Shown here one piece after another: positions 14,429 to 23,243 of a stretch of 25,833 nt of DNA. A program made the translations under genes and the position numbers. Origin of the DNA: an uncultured Eubacterium sp. (GTDB taxonomy: Bacteria > Bacillota > Clostridia > Lachnospirales > Lachnospiraceae); the NCBI GenBank assembly GCA_910579145.1, contig CAJTTQ010000037.1, positions 1 to 25,833 of the forward strand. Reading direction: 5' to 3'. Under the pieces are notes generated by a model that worked only from the letters and a program-made list of their open reading frames with translations, was not told where the DNA came from and made no database searches. The first letter of the stretch is position 1, and every line of letters starts with the position of its first letter.

Positions 14429-15202
14429 ATGTCAAATTGGCTTGAGTTTACTGCAAAAACGGTTGATGAAGCCTTGACAGAGGCATTGATAAAACTTGAA
14501 GCGACGAGTGATCAAGTGGAGTATGAAGTGCTTGAAAAAGAGAGCGCTGGTTTTTTAGGAATGTTCAGTAAACCTGCAAGGATACGGGTTTGTAAAAAAG
14601 AGAGTGTCCAGGAAATCGTAAAAAACTTTTTGGACAAACTTTTTCACCATATGGGACTTAACGTTGAAGTGGTAATGGAATATAATGAGGAAGAAAGTGT
14701 AATTGATATTGAATTGAAGGGCGAGGAGATGGGCGTTCTGATCGGAAAGAGAGGGCAGACGCTCGATTCCATTCAGTATTTGACATCGTTAGTGGCGAAT
14801 AAGGATTTAGAGAATTACGTAAAGATAAAGATGGATACGGAAAATTACCGCCAGCGCAGACGGGAAACGATTGAAAATCTGGCGAAAAATATAGCGATAA
14901 AAGTTAAGAAGACACGTAAGCCAGCATATCTTGAACCAATGAATCCATATGAGAGAAGGATCATCCACTCTACCCTTCAAAATGATAAGTACGTGGATAC
15001 GTACAGTGAAGGGGAAGAGCCGTTCCGAAAAGTGGTTGTAACAGTATCAAAAGAGTACGCCGACATGCCGCCGCGCAAGTACAATAATTACCGGAGAAAG
15101 AACAATTATGGCAGCGGTGGTAATAATAGACGAAGGTCTTACAATAAAAATTATAATCATGCGAATGGTAAAAATCATTCACACTCGGAAAAAGAAGATT
15201 GA
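14429..15202 (+). CDS. khpB: RNA-binding protein KhpB (Jag/SpoIIIJ-associated)
   Basis: 257 aa in three parts. A Jag-N domain (about 3-55) has GFLGMFSKPARI, a KH-like domain carries GVLIGKRGQTLDS (102-114), and an R3H domain (about 138-206) has RRIIHST with His180. The C-terminal 45 residues are Asn/Tyr/Arg-rich and probably disordered. It binds RNA and affects cell wall and division control in other Firmicutes. It follows yidC as expected, with GGAGG 7 nt upstream of the ATG, and precedes a hairpin terminator. Confidence 0.96.
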   Translation: MSNWLEFTAKTVDEALTEALIKLEATSDQVEYEVLEKESAGFLGMFSKPARIRVCKKESVQEIVKNFLDKLFHHMGLNVEVVMEYNEEESVIDIELKGEEMGVLIGKRGQTLDSIQYLTSLVANKDLENYVKIKMDTENYRQRRRETIENLAKNIAIKVKKTRKPAYLEPMNPYERRIIHSTLQNDKYVDTYSEGEEPFRKVVVTVSKEYADMPPRKYNNYRRKNNYGSGGNNRRRSYNKNYNHANGKNHSHSEKED

Positions 15203-15215
15203 ATCTATGACTCTT

Positions 15216-15244
15216 AAGGCTGAATCTGCGGATTCAGCCTTTTA
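15216..15244 (+). terminator. terminator between khpB and mnmE
   Basis: AAGGCTGAATC (15216-15226) pairs perfectly with GATTCAGCCTT (15231-15241) around loop TGCG, followed by only a short T-run. The stem is strong but the tail is weak, so partial readthrough into mnmE is likely. Confidence 0.75.
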
Positions 15245-15277
15245 GCCATTTTTAGATTTTATGGAAGAAAGGGAATC

Positions 15278-16660
15278 ATGCGTATGTTTCAGTCTGATAC
15301 GATTGCTGCGATCGCTACGGCCTCTACAGGCGGGGGCGTAAGTATCATTCGGGTAAGCGGAGAAGAGGCAGTAGAAAAAGTGGAACCCATTCTGTCTTTT
15401 TCATCTAAGAAATTGTCAGAATTTTCAAGCCATACTGTTCATTATGGTCATGTCGTGGATGGAACAGGAAAATTTGTAGATGAAGTTCTGGTTCTGATCA
15501 TGAAGGGGCCGAATAGTTATACGAGAGAAGATGTCGTGGAGATACAGTGTCATGGAAGTGCCCTGATCTGCCAGGAGATACTTGACCTTCTTTTATCAAC
15601 CGGAGTGCGTATGGCAGAACCAGGTGAGTTTACAAAACGGGCTTTTATGAATGGAAGAATAGATCTGTCCCAGGCGGAGGCCGTGATGGATCTGATCGAA
15701 TCAAAAAGCCGCTATGCACTGCAAAGTTCGATGAGCCAGTTAAACGGCATCATTAAGGATAAGGTGATTGAGCTTAGAAAAATGATTCTGGATGATGTGG
15801 CTTTTATTGAGGCGGCACTGGATGATCCAGAGCATATTTCTTTAGAAGGCTTTGTGGATCAGTTAGAACAAAATGTTCAATACAGTATTTCAGAATTAAA
15901 AAAGATGATAGACAATTATCGAAACGGGCGTCTGATCCGACAGGGAGTTCAAACTGTCATTATCGGAAAACCGAATGTGGGAAAATCCTCTTTTTTAAAT
16001 GCTATCCTTGGAACTGACCGTGCGATCGTGACAGATGTTCCCGGGACGACCCGTGATACACTGGAGGAGGATGTGCGTTTGGGGGATCTGCTTCTTCATT
16101 TGGTGGATACGGCTGGGATACATGATACGAGCGATCCCGTGGAAAGGATCGGCATTGAACGCGCGAAGGAGAATCTGGGGCGGGCTGATTTTTGTATCCT
16201 GATCTTAGATGGCAGCTGTGAATTGGCAGACGCCGATAAACATTTATTGGAGGTTATTTCAGATCTAAATGGTGTAGTTCTGTTAAATAAAAATGATCTT
16301 GACGTGAAAGTTCAGGAAGAGGATATAAGAATTTATACGGATAAAAGAATCATTTCTTTTTCAACTATGACTGGGAGCGGGAAACATGAATTAGAGGAAT
16401 TGATAAAAGAACAATTTTATTTGGATCAACTTTCATTTAACGATGAGATTTATATTTCAAATGAGAGGCAGAAACAGGCAGTCGTCTCTAGTTACGAAAG
16501 TTTGCAACAGGTAAAAAATAGTATAGAACTTGGCCTGGGAGAAGATTTTTATACGATCGATCTGATGAGTGCTTATGAAAGTTTGGGAAGTATGATCGGA
16601 GAGAGCCTGGACGATGATTTAGCTGATACGATTTTCCGAAAATTTTGTATGGGAAAATAG
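15278..16660 (+). CDS. mnmE: tRNA modification GTPase MnmE
   Basis: 460 aa. With MnmG it installs the 5-carboxymethylaminomethyl-type group at wobble U34. GTPase motifs are G1 GKPNVGKSS (230-238), G2 GTTRDT (256-261), G3 DTAG (277-280) and G4 NKND (337-340). The C-terminus FCMGK contains the catalytic Cys457; the usual motif is FCIGK. AAAGGG precedes the ATG by 4 nt; a second ATG follows two codons later. Confidence 0.97.
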   Translation: MRMFQSDTIAAIATASTGGGVSIIRVSGEEAVEKVEPILSFSSKKLSEFSSHTVHYGHVVDGTGKFVDEVLVLIMKGPNSYTREDVVEIQCHGSALICQEILDLLLSTGVRMAEPGEFTKRAFMNGRIDLSQAEAVMDLIESKSRYALQSSMSQLNGIIKDKVIELRKMILDDVAFIEAALDDPEHISLEGFVDQLEQNVQYSISELKKMIDNYRNGRLIRQGVQTVIIGKPNVGKSSFLNAILGTDRAIVTDVPGTTRDTLEEDVRLGDLLLHLVDTAGIHDTSDPVERIGIERAKENLGRADFCILILDGSCELADADKHLLEVISDLNGVVLLNKNDLDVKVQEEDIRIYTDKRIISFSTMTGSGKHELEELIKEQFYLDQLSFNDEIYISNERQKQAVVSSYESLQQVKNSIELGLGEDFYTIDLMSAYESLGSMIGESLDDDLADTIFRKFCMGK

Positions 16661-16671
16661 AGGAAAGGAAG

Positions 16672-18558
16672 ATGAACTTGGAAAGAGAATGGAGAGAACG
16701 ATATGACGCAGTGGTCGTGGGGGCCGGCCATGCCGGTTGTGAAGCAGCGCTTGCGTTGGCGCGGCTTGGTTTTCAAACGGTGATTTTTACTGTCAGTGTG
16801 GACAGCATTGCTCTCATGCCATGTAATCCAAATATTGGTGGTTCCTCGAAAGGGCATCTCGTAAGAGAGATTGATGCTCTGGGAGGGGAGATGGGGAAGA
16901 ATATTGATTCTACTTTTATTCAGAGTAAGATGTTAAATCAGTCAAAAGGTCCCGCTGTACATTCCCTTCGGGCACAGGCGGATAAAAAGGCATATAGTGA
17001 TCTGATGCGCCATAAGTTGGAAAAAAATGGAAATATAACTGTGAAGCAGGGTGAGGTCACAGAACTTGTGATAGAAAATGGAAAGATAGAAGCGGTCAAA
17101 ACTTTTACGGGAGCTGTCTATGAGTGCCGCGTATGTATACTTTGTACGGGTACTTATTTAAAAGCCAAATGTATCACTGGAGATGTGTCTACATGTACTG
17201 GACCAAATGGCCTGATGGCGGCGACTCATTTATCGGACAGTTTAAAACAGCATGATATTACGATTCGAAGGTTTAAGACTGGGACACCTGCGAGGATAAA
17301 TGGTAATACAGTAGATTATACAAAAATGGAACCACAGTATGGGGATGAAAAAATTGTTCCGTTTTCTTTTACGAACCGGGCGGAGGATCTGAACCGGGAG
17401 CAGATCAAATGCTGGCTCACTTATACGAATGAACAAACGCACGAGATCATACGAAATAATTTAGACCGTTCTCCTTTATATTCTGGTGTGATAAAAGGTA
17501 CGGGGCCCAGATATTGTCCCTCGATAGAAGATAAAGTGGTTCGTTTTTCTGATAAGAACAGGCATCAGGTATTTATCGAGCCGGAAGGGTTATATACTTC
17601 CGAGGTATATATTGGCGGAATGTCCAGTTCACTTCCAGAGGATGTTCAGGTTGATATGTATCATTCGGTGCCAGGATTGGAGAAGGCTCGGATCGTGAGG
17701 AATGCGTATGCGATTGAATACGACTGTATTGATTCTTTAGAATGTAAACCTTCTTTGGAACTGAAAAAACTAGAGGGGGTGTTTAGCGCCGGGCAGGCCA
17801 ATGGAAGTTCGGGATATGAGGAAGCAGCAGCACAGGGATTGTTGGCTGGTATAAATGCGGCGAGAAAGATGCAGGAAAAAGAGCCGCTTATCCTTGATCG
17901 GTCACAAGCTTATATCGGTGTGCTGATTGATGACCTTGTTACGAAAGGTACGAATGAGCCTTATCGGATGATGACTTCAAGGGCAGAGTATCGGCTGTTA
18001 CTTCGTCAGGATAATGCGGATCTGCGACTTACCCCGATCGGATATGAAGTTGGATTGATTGATGAAGAAAGATATGAGAAATTATTGGAGAAGCAGAGAT
18101 TGATAGAATTAGAAGTTGACCGGATTAAGAAAACATCGGTTGGAGGAACAGAGAATGTACAGAAATTATTAAAACAGTATGAGAGTACACCTTTGCAATC
18201 AGGAATTACATTAGCAGAACTGATTCGAAGACCGGAATTGAGTTATGATAAAATCGCGCCAATTGATGGAGATAGAAAAGAGTTACCGGAAGATGTTTGT
18301 GAACAAGTAAATATTAATATAAAATATGAAGGATATATTGAGCGGCAGTGGAAACAGGTAAAACAGTTCAAAAAATTGGAACGGCGTAGAATTCCAAAGG
18401 ATATTGATTATACGGCGATCAATAGTTTGAGAAAAGAAGCTGTTCAGAAATTATCGGATATTCGTCCTGAGTCGGTTGGACAGGCAGCGAGAATATCAGG
18501 GGTGTCGCCGGCAGATATTTCAGTATTGCTAGTATATTTGCAAGGATGTTTCACGTGA
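16672..18558 (+). CDS. mnmG: tRNA U34 carboxymethylaminomethyl synthase MnmG
   Basis: 628-aa FAD enzyme and partner of MnmE. The Rossmann motif VVGAGHAGCEAALALARLG is near the N-terminus, followed by NPNIGGSSKGHLVREIDALG and RFKTGTPARING. I start at ATG 16672, 11 nt after the mnmE stop with GAGGAAAGG upstream; a longer frame overlapping mnmE adds nine residues. The last codons and the stop TGA lie inside a perfect parS site (18547-18562), so the C-terminal residues GCFT are dictated by the site. Confidence 0.97.
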   Translation: MNLEREWRERYDAVVVGAGHAGCEAALALARLGFQTVIFTVSVDSIALMPCNPNIGGSSKGHLVREIDALGGEMGKNIDSTFIQSKMLNQSKGPAVHSLRAQADKKAYSDLMRHKLEKNGNITVKQGEVTELVIENGKIEAVKTFTGAVYECRVCILCTGTYLKAKCITGDVSTCTGPNGLMAATHLSDSLKQHDITIRRFKTGTPARINGNTVDYTKMEPQYGDEKIVPFSFTNRAEDLNREQIKCWLTYTNEQTHEIIRNNLDRSPLYSGVIKGTGPRYCPSIEDKVVRFSDKNRHQVFIEPEGLYTSEVYIGGMSSSLPEDVQVDMYHSVPGLEKARIVRNAYAIEYDCIDSLECKPSLELKKLEGVFSAGQANGSSGYEEAAAQGLLAGINAARKMQEKEPLILDRSQAYIGVLIDDLVTKGTNEPYRMMTSRAEYRLLLRQDNADLRLTPIGYEVGLIDEERYEKLLEKQRLIELEVDRIKKTSVGGTENVQKLLKQYESTPLQSGITLAELIRRPELSYDKIAPIDGDRKELPEDVCEQVNINIKYEGYIERQWKQVKQFKKLERRRIPKDIDYTAINSLRKEAVQKLSDIRPESVGQAARISGVSPADISVLLVYLQGCFT

Positions 18559-18562
18559 AACA
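18547..18562. promoter_or_regulatory. parS site 1 (ParB binding)
   Basis: TGTTTCACGTGAAACA is a perfect 16-bp match to the consensus parS recognised by chromosomal ParB/Spo0J. It contains the mnmG stop codon TGA (18556-18558). Being 6 kb from the dnaA-rpmH gap fits an origin-proximal centromere. Confidence 0.95.
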
Positions 18563-18597
18563 TTTTAAATGAGACCTATGTGCAGATGGAGGAAAGA

Positions 18598-19299
18598 ATG
18601 AAAAATCTGTTTATGAAATATGGAATCGTAATAAATGATAAACAGCTTATGCAATTTGAAACATATTATCATTTATTGATCGAATGGAATCAGAAAATAA
18701 ATTTAACAACAATCATTGATTATCAGGAAGTTACAAAAAAGCATTTTTTAGATAGTTGCTTATTGCTTACTCAATATTCAGAAAAAGTTTTTTTTGGCAA
18801 GAAGATAATAGATGTCGGAACGGGTGCAGGTTTTCCAGGAATACCGCTTTCTATTCTTTTGCCTGATTCTGAATTTTTGTTAGTGGATTCATTAAATAAG
18901 CGAGTCGATTTTTTAACGCTTGTGATAGAAGAGCTGGGATTGAATCAAGTATCTGTTGTTCATGGGCGAGCAGAAGATTTTGGAAAGAGAGAAGAATTTA
19001 GAGAAAAATTTGATTTCTGTATCTCACGAGCCGTAGCGGCATTACCAATATTATTAGAGTATTGTTCTCCTTTTGTAAAAGTGGATGGCACTCTTTTATT
19101 GTATAAAAGTATAAAAGCTCATGATGAAATAGAAGAATCAGATCAGGCTATGCAATTACTAAATTGTACAGTTAGTTCTTTGGCAGAGTTGGCAAATGAG
19201 CCTGATTTTCAAAGGTACATAGTAGAAATAAGAAAGTCAGCACCAACTCCTGATAAATTTCCTAGAAGAGCAGGAAAACCAAAGAAGCAGCCTTTATGA
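18598..19299 (+). CDS. rsmG: 16S rRNA m7G527 methyltransferase RsmG
   Basis: 233 aa. It methylates G527 of 16S rRNA with S-adenosylmethionine. The SAM-binding motif IDVGTGAGFPGIPLS is at 71-85, ISRAVA comes later, and the C-terminus FPRRAGKPKKQPL is typical. The ATG at 18598 has GGAGG 5 nt upstream; a GTG 18 nt earlier lies before that SD. The gene is flanked on both sides by parS sites and looks more AT-rich than mnmE/mnmG. Confidence 0.97.
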   Translation: MKNLFMKYGIVINDKQLMQFETYYHLLIEWNQKINLTTIIDYQEVTKKHFLDSCLLLTQYSEKVFFGKKIIDVGTGAGFPGIPLSILLPDSEFLLVDSLNKRVDFLTLVIEELGLNQVSVVHGRAEDFGKREEFREKFDFCISRAVAALPILLEYCSPFVKVDGTLLLYKSIKAHDEIEESDQAMQLLNCTVSSLAELANEPDFQRYIVEIRKSAPTPDKFPRRAGKPKKQPL

Positions 19300-19307
19300 A
19301 ATCGAAA

Positions 19308-19323
19308 TGTTTCACGTGAAACA
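19308..19323. promoter_or_regulatory. parS site 2 (ParB binding)
   Basis: A second perfect TGTTTCACGTGAAACA, 8 bp after the rsmG stop and 761 bp from site 1. It lies in the 138-bp leader of parA, so ParB bound here could also affect parAB transcription. Confidence 0.95.
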
Positions 19324-19437
19324 TTGTAATATAATTTCATATAAAATTTATAATATATAACTAGCAAAGAAGGACGTTTGGTGTTATAATAAAATATGAG
19401 AAAAATGTGCTAAAGACGTGCGCGCATGGAGGAAATG

Positions 19438-20205
19438 ATGAAGAATAAAATTATTGCAATAGCCAATCAAAAAGGTGGTGTCGGAAAAACAACGACAACG
19501 ATAAATCTATCTGCTGCATTAGCTGAAAAAGGGAAAAAAGTTTTGATGATAGATTTGGATCCGCAGGGAAATGCATCGAGTGGTTTAGGTGTGGAGAAAG
19601 ACGCGCTTGAATATACGGTTTACCAGCTTATGATCGGTATGAACTCATTTGATGAATGTGTTCAGAAAAATGTGTTGGAAAATCTGGATGTTCTTCCGGC
19701 TAATGTGAATTTAGCAGGAGTGGAAATAGAAACATTAGATATGGAAGACCGTAATTATATATTATCTAAAAAGGTTGAGGAAAAGAAAGATGATTATGAT
19801 TTTATTTTGATCGATTGCCCCCCTTCCCTCAATTCACTGACGATAAACTCCATGACAACGGCAGATGCTGTTCTTGTCCCGATCCAATGTGAGTATTACG
19901 CATTAGAAGGACTGAGCCAGTTGATCTATACGATCAATTTGGTAAAGGAACGACTAAACCCTAAATTAGAAATTGATGGAGTTGTTTTTACAATGTACGA
20001 TGGAAGAACAAACTTATCGTTGCAAGTCATCGAAAATGTAAGGGAAAACCTGAACCAAAATATTTATAACACGATCATTCCGAGAAGTGTGAGACTTGCG
20101 GAGGCGCCGAGTTATGGACTGCCGATCAATATATACGATAACAAGTCTACCGGTGCAAAAGCATACCGGGCATTGGCAAAAGAAATGATAGAAAGAGGGG
20201 ATTAA
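19438..20205 (+). CDS. parA: chromosome partitioning ATPase ParA (Soj)
   Basis: 255-aa deviant Walker ATPase driving origin segregation with ParB. The P-loop KGGVGKTT is at 12-19, DPQGN at 41-45 and LIDCPPSL near 124-131. The start is ATG 19438, 5 nt after GGAGG (19428-19432); the two ATGs upstream overlap the SD or are too close. The leader is very AT-rich and has a TATAAT at 19385-19390, but I see no good -35 for it. parB follows after 6 nt. Confidence 0.97.
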   Translation: MKNKIIAIANQKGGVGKTTTTINLSAALAEKGKKVLMIDLDPQGNASSGLGVEKDALEYTVYQLMIGMNSFDECVQKNVLENLDVLPANVNLAGVEIETLDMEDRNYILSKKVEEKKDDYDFILIDCPPSLNSLTINSMTTADAVLVPIQCEYYALEGLSQLIYTINLVKERLNPKLEIDGVVFTMYDGRTNLSLQVIENVRENLNQNIYNTIIPRSVRLAEAPSYGLPINIYDNKSTGAKAYRALAKEMIERGD

Positions 20206-20211
20206 TAGACA

Positions 20212-21081
20212 ATGACAAAGAAGACAGGATTAGGGAAAGGTTTAGATACCCTGATACCAAATAAACCGATCAAGCCTGTGCCGGCAGAAGCAATTGTGAA
20301 ATCGGAGGAATTGATCGATATAAACAAAGTAGAACCGAATAAGGATCAGCCACGAAAATCTTTTAATGAAGATTCTCTTATTGAGTTATCGGAATCCATC
20401 AAGCAGCACGGAATTGTGCAGCCGCTCGTCGTAACAAAGAAGGATGATTATTTCGAAATCATTGCAGGTGAGCGCCGGTGGCGTGCTGCTAAGCTGGCAG
20501 GATTAAAGGAAGTACCCGTTGTAGTAAAGGACTATTCCCCACAGGAGATCATGGAGATTGCCCTGATCGAGAACATTCAGAGAGAAGATCTGAATCCGAT
20601 CGAAGAAGCGATGGCTTATCAGAGATTAGTCAAAGAATATAGTTTAAAACAGGATGAAGTAGCGGAGCGCGTCTCAAAAAGCCGGACAGCCATTACCAAT
20701 TCCCTGCGGCTTTTGAAATTGGATGAGCGGGTTCAGGAAATGCTGATCGAAGAGAATATTTCCAGTGGACATGCCAGGGCATTGCTTGCGATCAAGGATA
20801 ATGATTCGCAGTACAATATAGCAATGAAAATATTTGATGAAAAGCTCAGCGTAAGAGAAACAGAGAAACTGATCAAGTCCCTTGACAAAAAGGAAACTCC
20901 GAAGAAAAAGAAGGAAGAACTAAAAAATGATTTTGTCTACCGGGATTTAGAGGAACAGCTGAAAATGATCATAGGTACAAAAGTTACGATAAACCGAAGA
21001 TCCGAACAAGCGGGTAAGATTGAAATTGAATACTATACGCCGGAGGATTTGGAAAAGATAGTGGCACTGCTGAATAATTAG
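20212..21081 (+). CDS. parB: chromosome partitioning protein ParB (Spo0J)
   Basis: 289-aa parS-binding CTPase clamp. GERRWRA (86-92) and ENIQREDLNPIEEA (120-133) form the CTP-binding region, a helix-turn-helix for parS follows around 143-165, and a dimerisation domain is at the C-terminus. A short Lys-rich linker (about 228-240) precedes that domain. It is next to parA and close to two perfect sites for itself. Confidence 0.98.
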   Translation: MTKKTGLGKGLDTLIPNKPIKPVPAEAIVKSEELIDINKVEPNKDQPRKSFNEDSLIELSESIKQHGIVQPLVVTKKDDYFEIIAGERRWRAAKLAGLKEVPVVVKDYSPQEIMEIALIENIQREDLNPIEEAMAYQRLVKEYSLKQDEVAERVSKSRTAITNSLRLLKLDERVQEMLIEENISSGHARALLAIKDNDSQYNIAMKIFDEKLSVRETEKLIKSLDKKETPKKKKEELKNDFVYRDLEEQLKMIIGTKVTINRRSEQAGKIEIEYYTPEDLEKIVALLNN

Positions 21082-21108
21082 AACATATTTTCGATAGGAG
21101 AGAGGAAC

Positions 21109-21612
21109 ATGTTTCGTTTTAAAGATTTTGGAATTGAATCAGACATAGTAACGTTGACATTGGCGGTCATTTGTGTTGTTTTGGTCATCATGCTTGTTGT
21201 ATTGTTAGTGAAGATCAGCAAGCTGAATACAAGGTATCTCCTGTTTATGGACGGGGCGGATGGCAAGTCATTGGAAGACAGGTTCCATAAGAAGTTTCAG
21301 AATATGGATTATATCAATGAGGAATTGAATAAGCTGGATCAGCATATGAAACACATTGATGCGAATCTGTTAAAAACATATCAAAAAATCGGCATTGTGA
21401 AATACGACGCGTTTAAAGAAATCGGCGGAACATTAAGTTTCGTGCTGGCATTGTTGACAAAGGAAGATAATGGATTCATTCTAAATTCCATGCACTCAAA
21501 CGCAGAAGGGTGTTATACTTATATAAAAGAAGTAAAGGGTGGAGAAGTTTTTGTAGCACTTTCCGAGGAGGAGAGACAGGCGTTAGAAGAAGCAAAAGCT
21601 CAGGGAAAATAG
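21109..21612 (+). CDS. DUF4446 family membrane-anchored protein
   Basis: 167 aa with one N-terminal membrane helix (about 12-35), then a coiled-coil-like stretch (about 52-92) and a C-terminal mixed domain with GIVKYDAF and LSFVLALLTKEDNGFILNSM, the DUF4446 core. GGAGAGAGG lies 3-4 nt upstream of the ATG. Following parB is its usual place in Clostridia. Function unknown. Confidence 0.92.
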   Translation: MFRFKDFGIESDIVTLTLAVICVVLVIMLVVLLVKISKLNTRYLLFMDGADGKSLEDRFHKKFQNMDYINEELNKLDQHMKHIDANLLKTYQKIGIVKYDAFKEIGGTLSFVLALLTKEDNGFILNSMHSNAEGCYTYIKEVKGGEVFVALSEEERQALEEAKAQGK

Positions 21613-21635
21613 TCAGTTTGCCATCTTCTTATTCT

Positions 21636-21690
21636 AAGTAATTTCTCTTAACTTTGCCGGGTAAGGTTATGAGAAATTACTTTTCTTTAC
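21636..21690 (+). terminator. terminator of the mnmE-parAB block
   Basis: AAGTAATTTCTC (21636-21647) pairs perfectly over 12 bp with GAGAAATTACTT (21671-21682). A further inner stem AACTTT/AAGGTT continues it, and TTCTTT follows. Confidence 0.88.
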
Positions 21691-21704
21691 AGCTTTTACA
21701 ACAA

Positions 21705-21751
21705 TAAAAAAAGCCCTTACCCAGCAGTTGCAGGTCTGCCAAACAAGGACT
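21705..21751 (-). terminator. terminator of tRNA-Lys
   Basis: On the minus strand AGTCCTT (21751-21745) pairs with AAGGGCT (21718-21712), and the stem can extend inward to about 16 bp, partly through G-U pairs. A run of seven T follows. Confidence 0.8.
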
Positions 21752-21757
21752 CGGGAG

Positions 21758-21830
21758 TACGCCTTTGGGGGTTCGAACCCCAGACACCCTGATTAAGAGT
21801 CAGGTGCTCTACCAACTGAGCTAAAGGCGC
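21758..21830 (-). tRNA. tRNA-Lys(CUU)
   Basis: 73-nt minus-strand gene. The acceptor is GCGCCTT with AAGGCGT (G1-U72 wobble) and discriminator A. The D-arm is AGCTCAGTTGGTAGAGC, the anticodon loop CTCTTAA gives CUU, and GGGGTTCGAACCCC forms the T-arm. CCA is not encoded. Promoter and terminator are visible on each side; transcription opposes fork movement on this arm. Confidence 0.95.
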
Positions 21831-21850
21831 TCATCTAAGCTACGAAATAT

Positions 21851-21879
21851 ATTATATAATAGAATATGAAAAAATGCAA
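21851..21879 (-). promoter_or_regulatory. promoter of tRNA-Lys
   Basis: Minus strand TTGCAT (21879-21874), 17 bp, perfect TATAAT (21856-21851), about 20 bp before the mature tRNA 5' end. Confidence 0.78.
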
Positions 21880-21955
21880 GCGAAAATTTATAAAATTTAT
21901 ATAAAAAGTAAAATAATTGTGAAAATTGCAAACATTTTGCAAAGAAGGAGACTGT

Positions 21956-23152
21956 ATGAACAAAGAATGGAAGACAAACCAAAAAGTAAAAGAATCACTA
22001 CGATCTGTGCTTACAAACACCGGTACGCTAATGCTCATCGTAGCATCGTGTACGGCTGTCATCGCGGTCATATTGAACTGGGAAAAAGTGATGGAAGAAC
22101 TAGGCCGGCTGGTCAGTGTATTGATGCCGTTCATATTTGGCGTAGTGCTATCCTTTCTCATTAACCCGCTTGTGAACAGTATCAATCATTTACTGGATGA
22201 GGTTGCGTTTAAAGGAAGAAATAGTAAGTGGTGTAAATATACGAGTGTTGGCATATCATATATCGTTCTGTTAGGGACTTTAACGATCGTGATCGTTTAT
22301 ATCGTTCCCCAGGTTTCGGAAAGCCTGAAAGAATTAACTAAATCGCTCGGAAAAGGTTATGGCTATATCGTGAACAATACTGAAGAAATACAAGAGAAGT
22401 ATCCCTTTTTACCGATGCAGGATATTAGTGAATTGCTAAAACAGGTCGTACCGGAAAATCTATTCGGATACGGAACGGATATCGCAAAAGTAGTATTTCC
22501 GTATTTATATAATATATCTGCATCTTTTATAACTGGTCTGGTCAATGTGATTTTTGCCATTGTCATTTCCTGTTATATCATTCTCGATAAGGATAAGATT
22601 AAGAAAGAAATACGAAGGATGATCTATATTTTTACGAATAAAAACAGCGCACCGGTCATCTGGGATACCTTTTGTGAATGTAACCGTATCTTCAATGGTT
22701 TTTTGTACGGAAAGTCGATCGACTCTATTATCATAGGCGTTCTTTCGCTGATCGTAATGTCGATCATTAACCTTCCCTATGCGCTGCTTTTAAGTCTGAT
22801 CGTAGGAGTAACGAATATGATACCTTACTTCGGGCCATTTATCGGAGCTATCCCGGGTGTCATCATTTATCTTGTCATTGAACCAAAATTTGCGATCATC
22901 TATGTCATTATGATACTTGTCCTGCAGCAATTTGATGGACTTTACCTGGGACCTAAAATACTGGGTGATCTCACAGGGATCAAGCCACTTTGGGTTATAT
23001 TCGGAATCACGGTAGGAGGCGCGTATTTTGGCGTTCTCGGTATGTTTTTAGGAGTGCCGACCGTAGCAGCACTGATGCACATCTTAAACGTTATCATGGA
23101 AGCGAAGATAAAGAAGAGGATGATCGAGGAACGGGAAAAAGGACAGAAGTAA
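21956..23152 (+). CDS. AI-2E family transporter
   Basis: 398-aa polytopic membrane protein. Hydrophobic segments occur near residues 23-42, 53-75, 95-115, 160-185, 230-270, 275-300 and 320-370. The segment YFGPFIGAIPGVIIYLV and the following LQQFDGLYLGPKILGD are typical of the AI-2E (TqsA/YtvI/PerM-like) family. AAGGAG is 6 nt upstream of the ATG at 21956. Despite the family name, members include putative ion antiporters, so the substrate cannot be assigned. It ends at a terminator shared with the convergent gene. Confidence 0.92.
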   Translation: MNKEWKTNQKVKESLRSVLTNTGTLMLIVASCTAVIAVILNWEKVMEELGRLVSVLMPFIFGVVLSFLINPLVNSINHLLDEVAFKGRNSKWCKYTSVGISYIVLLGTLTIVIVYIVPQVSESLKELTKSLGKGYGYIVNNTEEIQEKYPFLPMQDISELLKQVVPENLFGYGTDIAKVVFPYLYNISASFITGLVNVIFAIVISCYIILDKDKIKKEIRRMIYIFTNKNSAPVIWDTFCECNRIFNGFLYGKSIDSIIIGVLSLIVMSIINLPYALLLSLIVGVTNMIPYFGPFIGAIPGVIIYLVIEPKFAIIYVIMILVLQQFDGLYLGPKILGDLTGIKPLWVIFGITVGGAYFGVLGMFLGVPTVAALMHILNVIMEAKIKKRMIEEREKGQK

Positions 23153-23186
23153 TGTGAAGTGTAAAAAAGTGATTTGATAATAAAAG

Positions 23187-23227
23187 AAAGCGGATTCTCT
23201 GGCTGGTTTACCAGAAGAATCCGCTTT
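23187..23227. terminator. bidirectional terminator between convergent genes
   Basis: AAAGCGGATTCTCTGG (23187-23202) pairs with CCAGAAGAATCCGCTTT (23211-23227), with one bulged base, and T-rich tails on both strands. It can end the AI-2E transporter transcript and the secreted-protein transcript. Confidence 0.9.
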
Positions 23228-23243
23228 TCGATGTTACATGATA

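Noticed and set aside
16573..16857. Minus-strand 94-codon frame across the mnmE-mnmG junction
   Set aside because: It overlaps two clear genes, has no SD, and shows no protein features.
21613..21955. Possible mobile-element or attachment site beside tRNA-Lys
   Set aside because: No integrase, no duplicated tRNA end and no target-site repeats are seen; the gap is explained by two terminators, the tRNA and its promoter.
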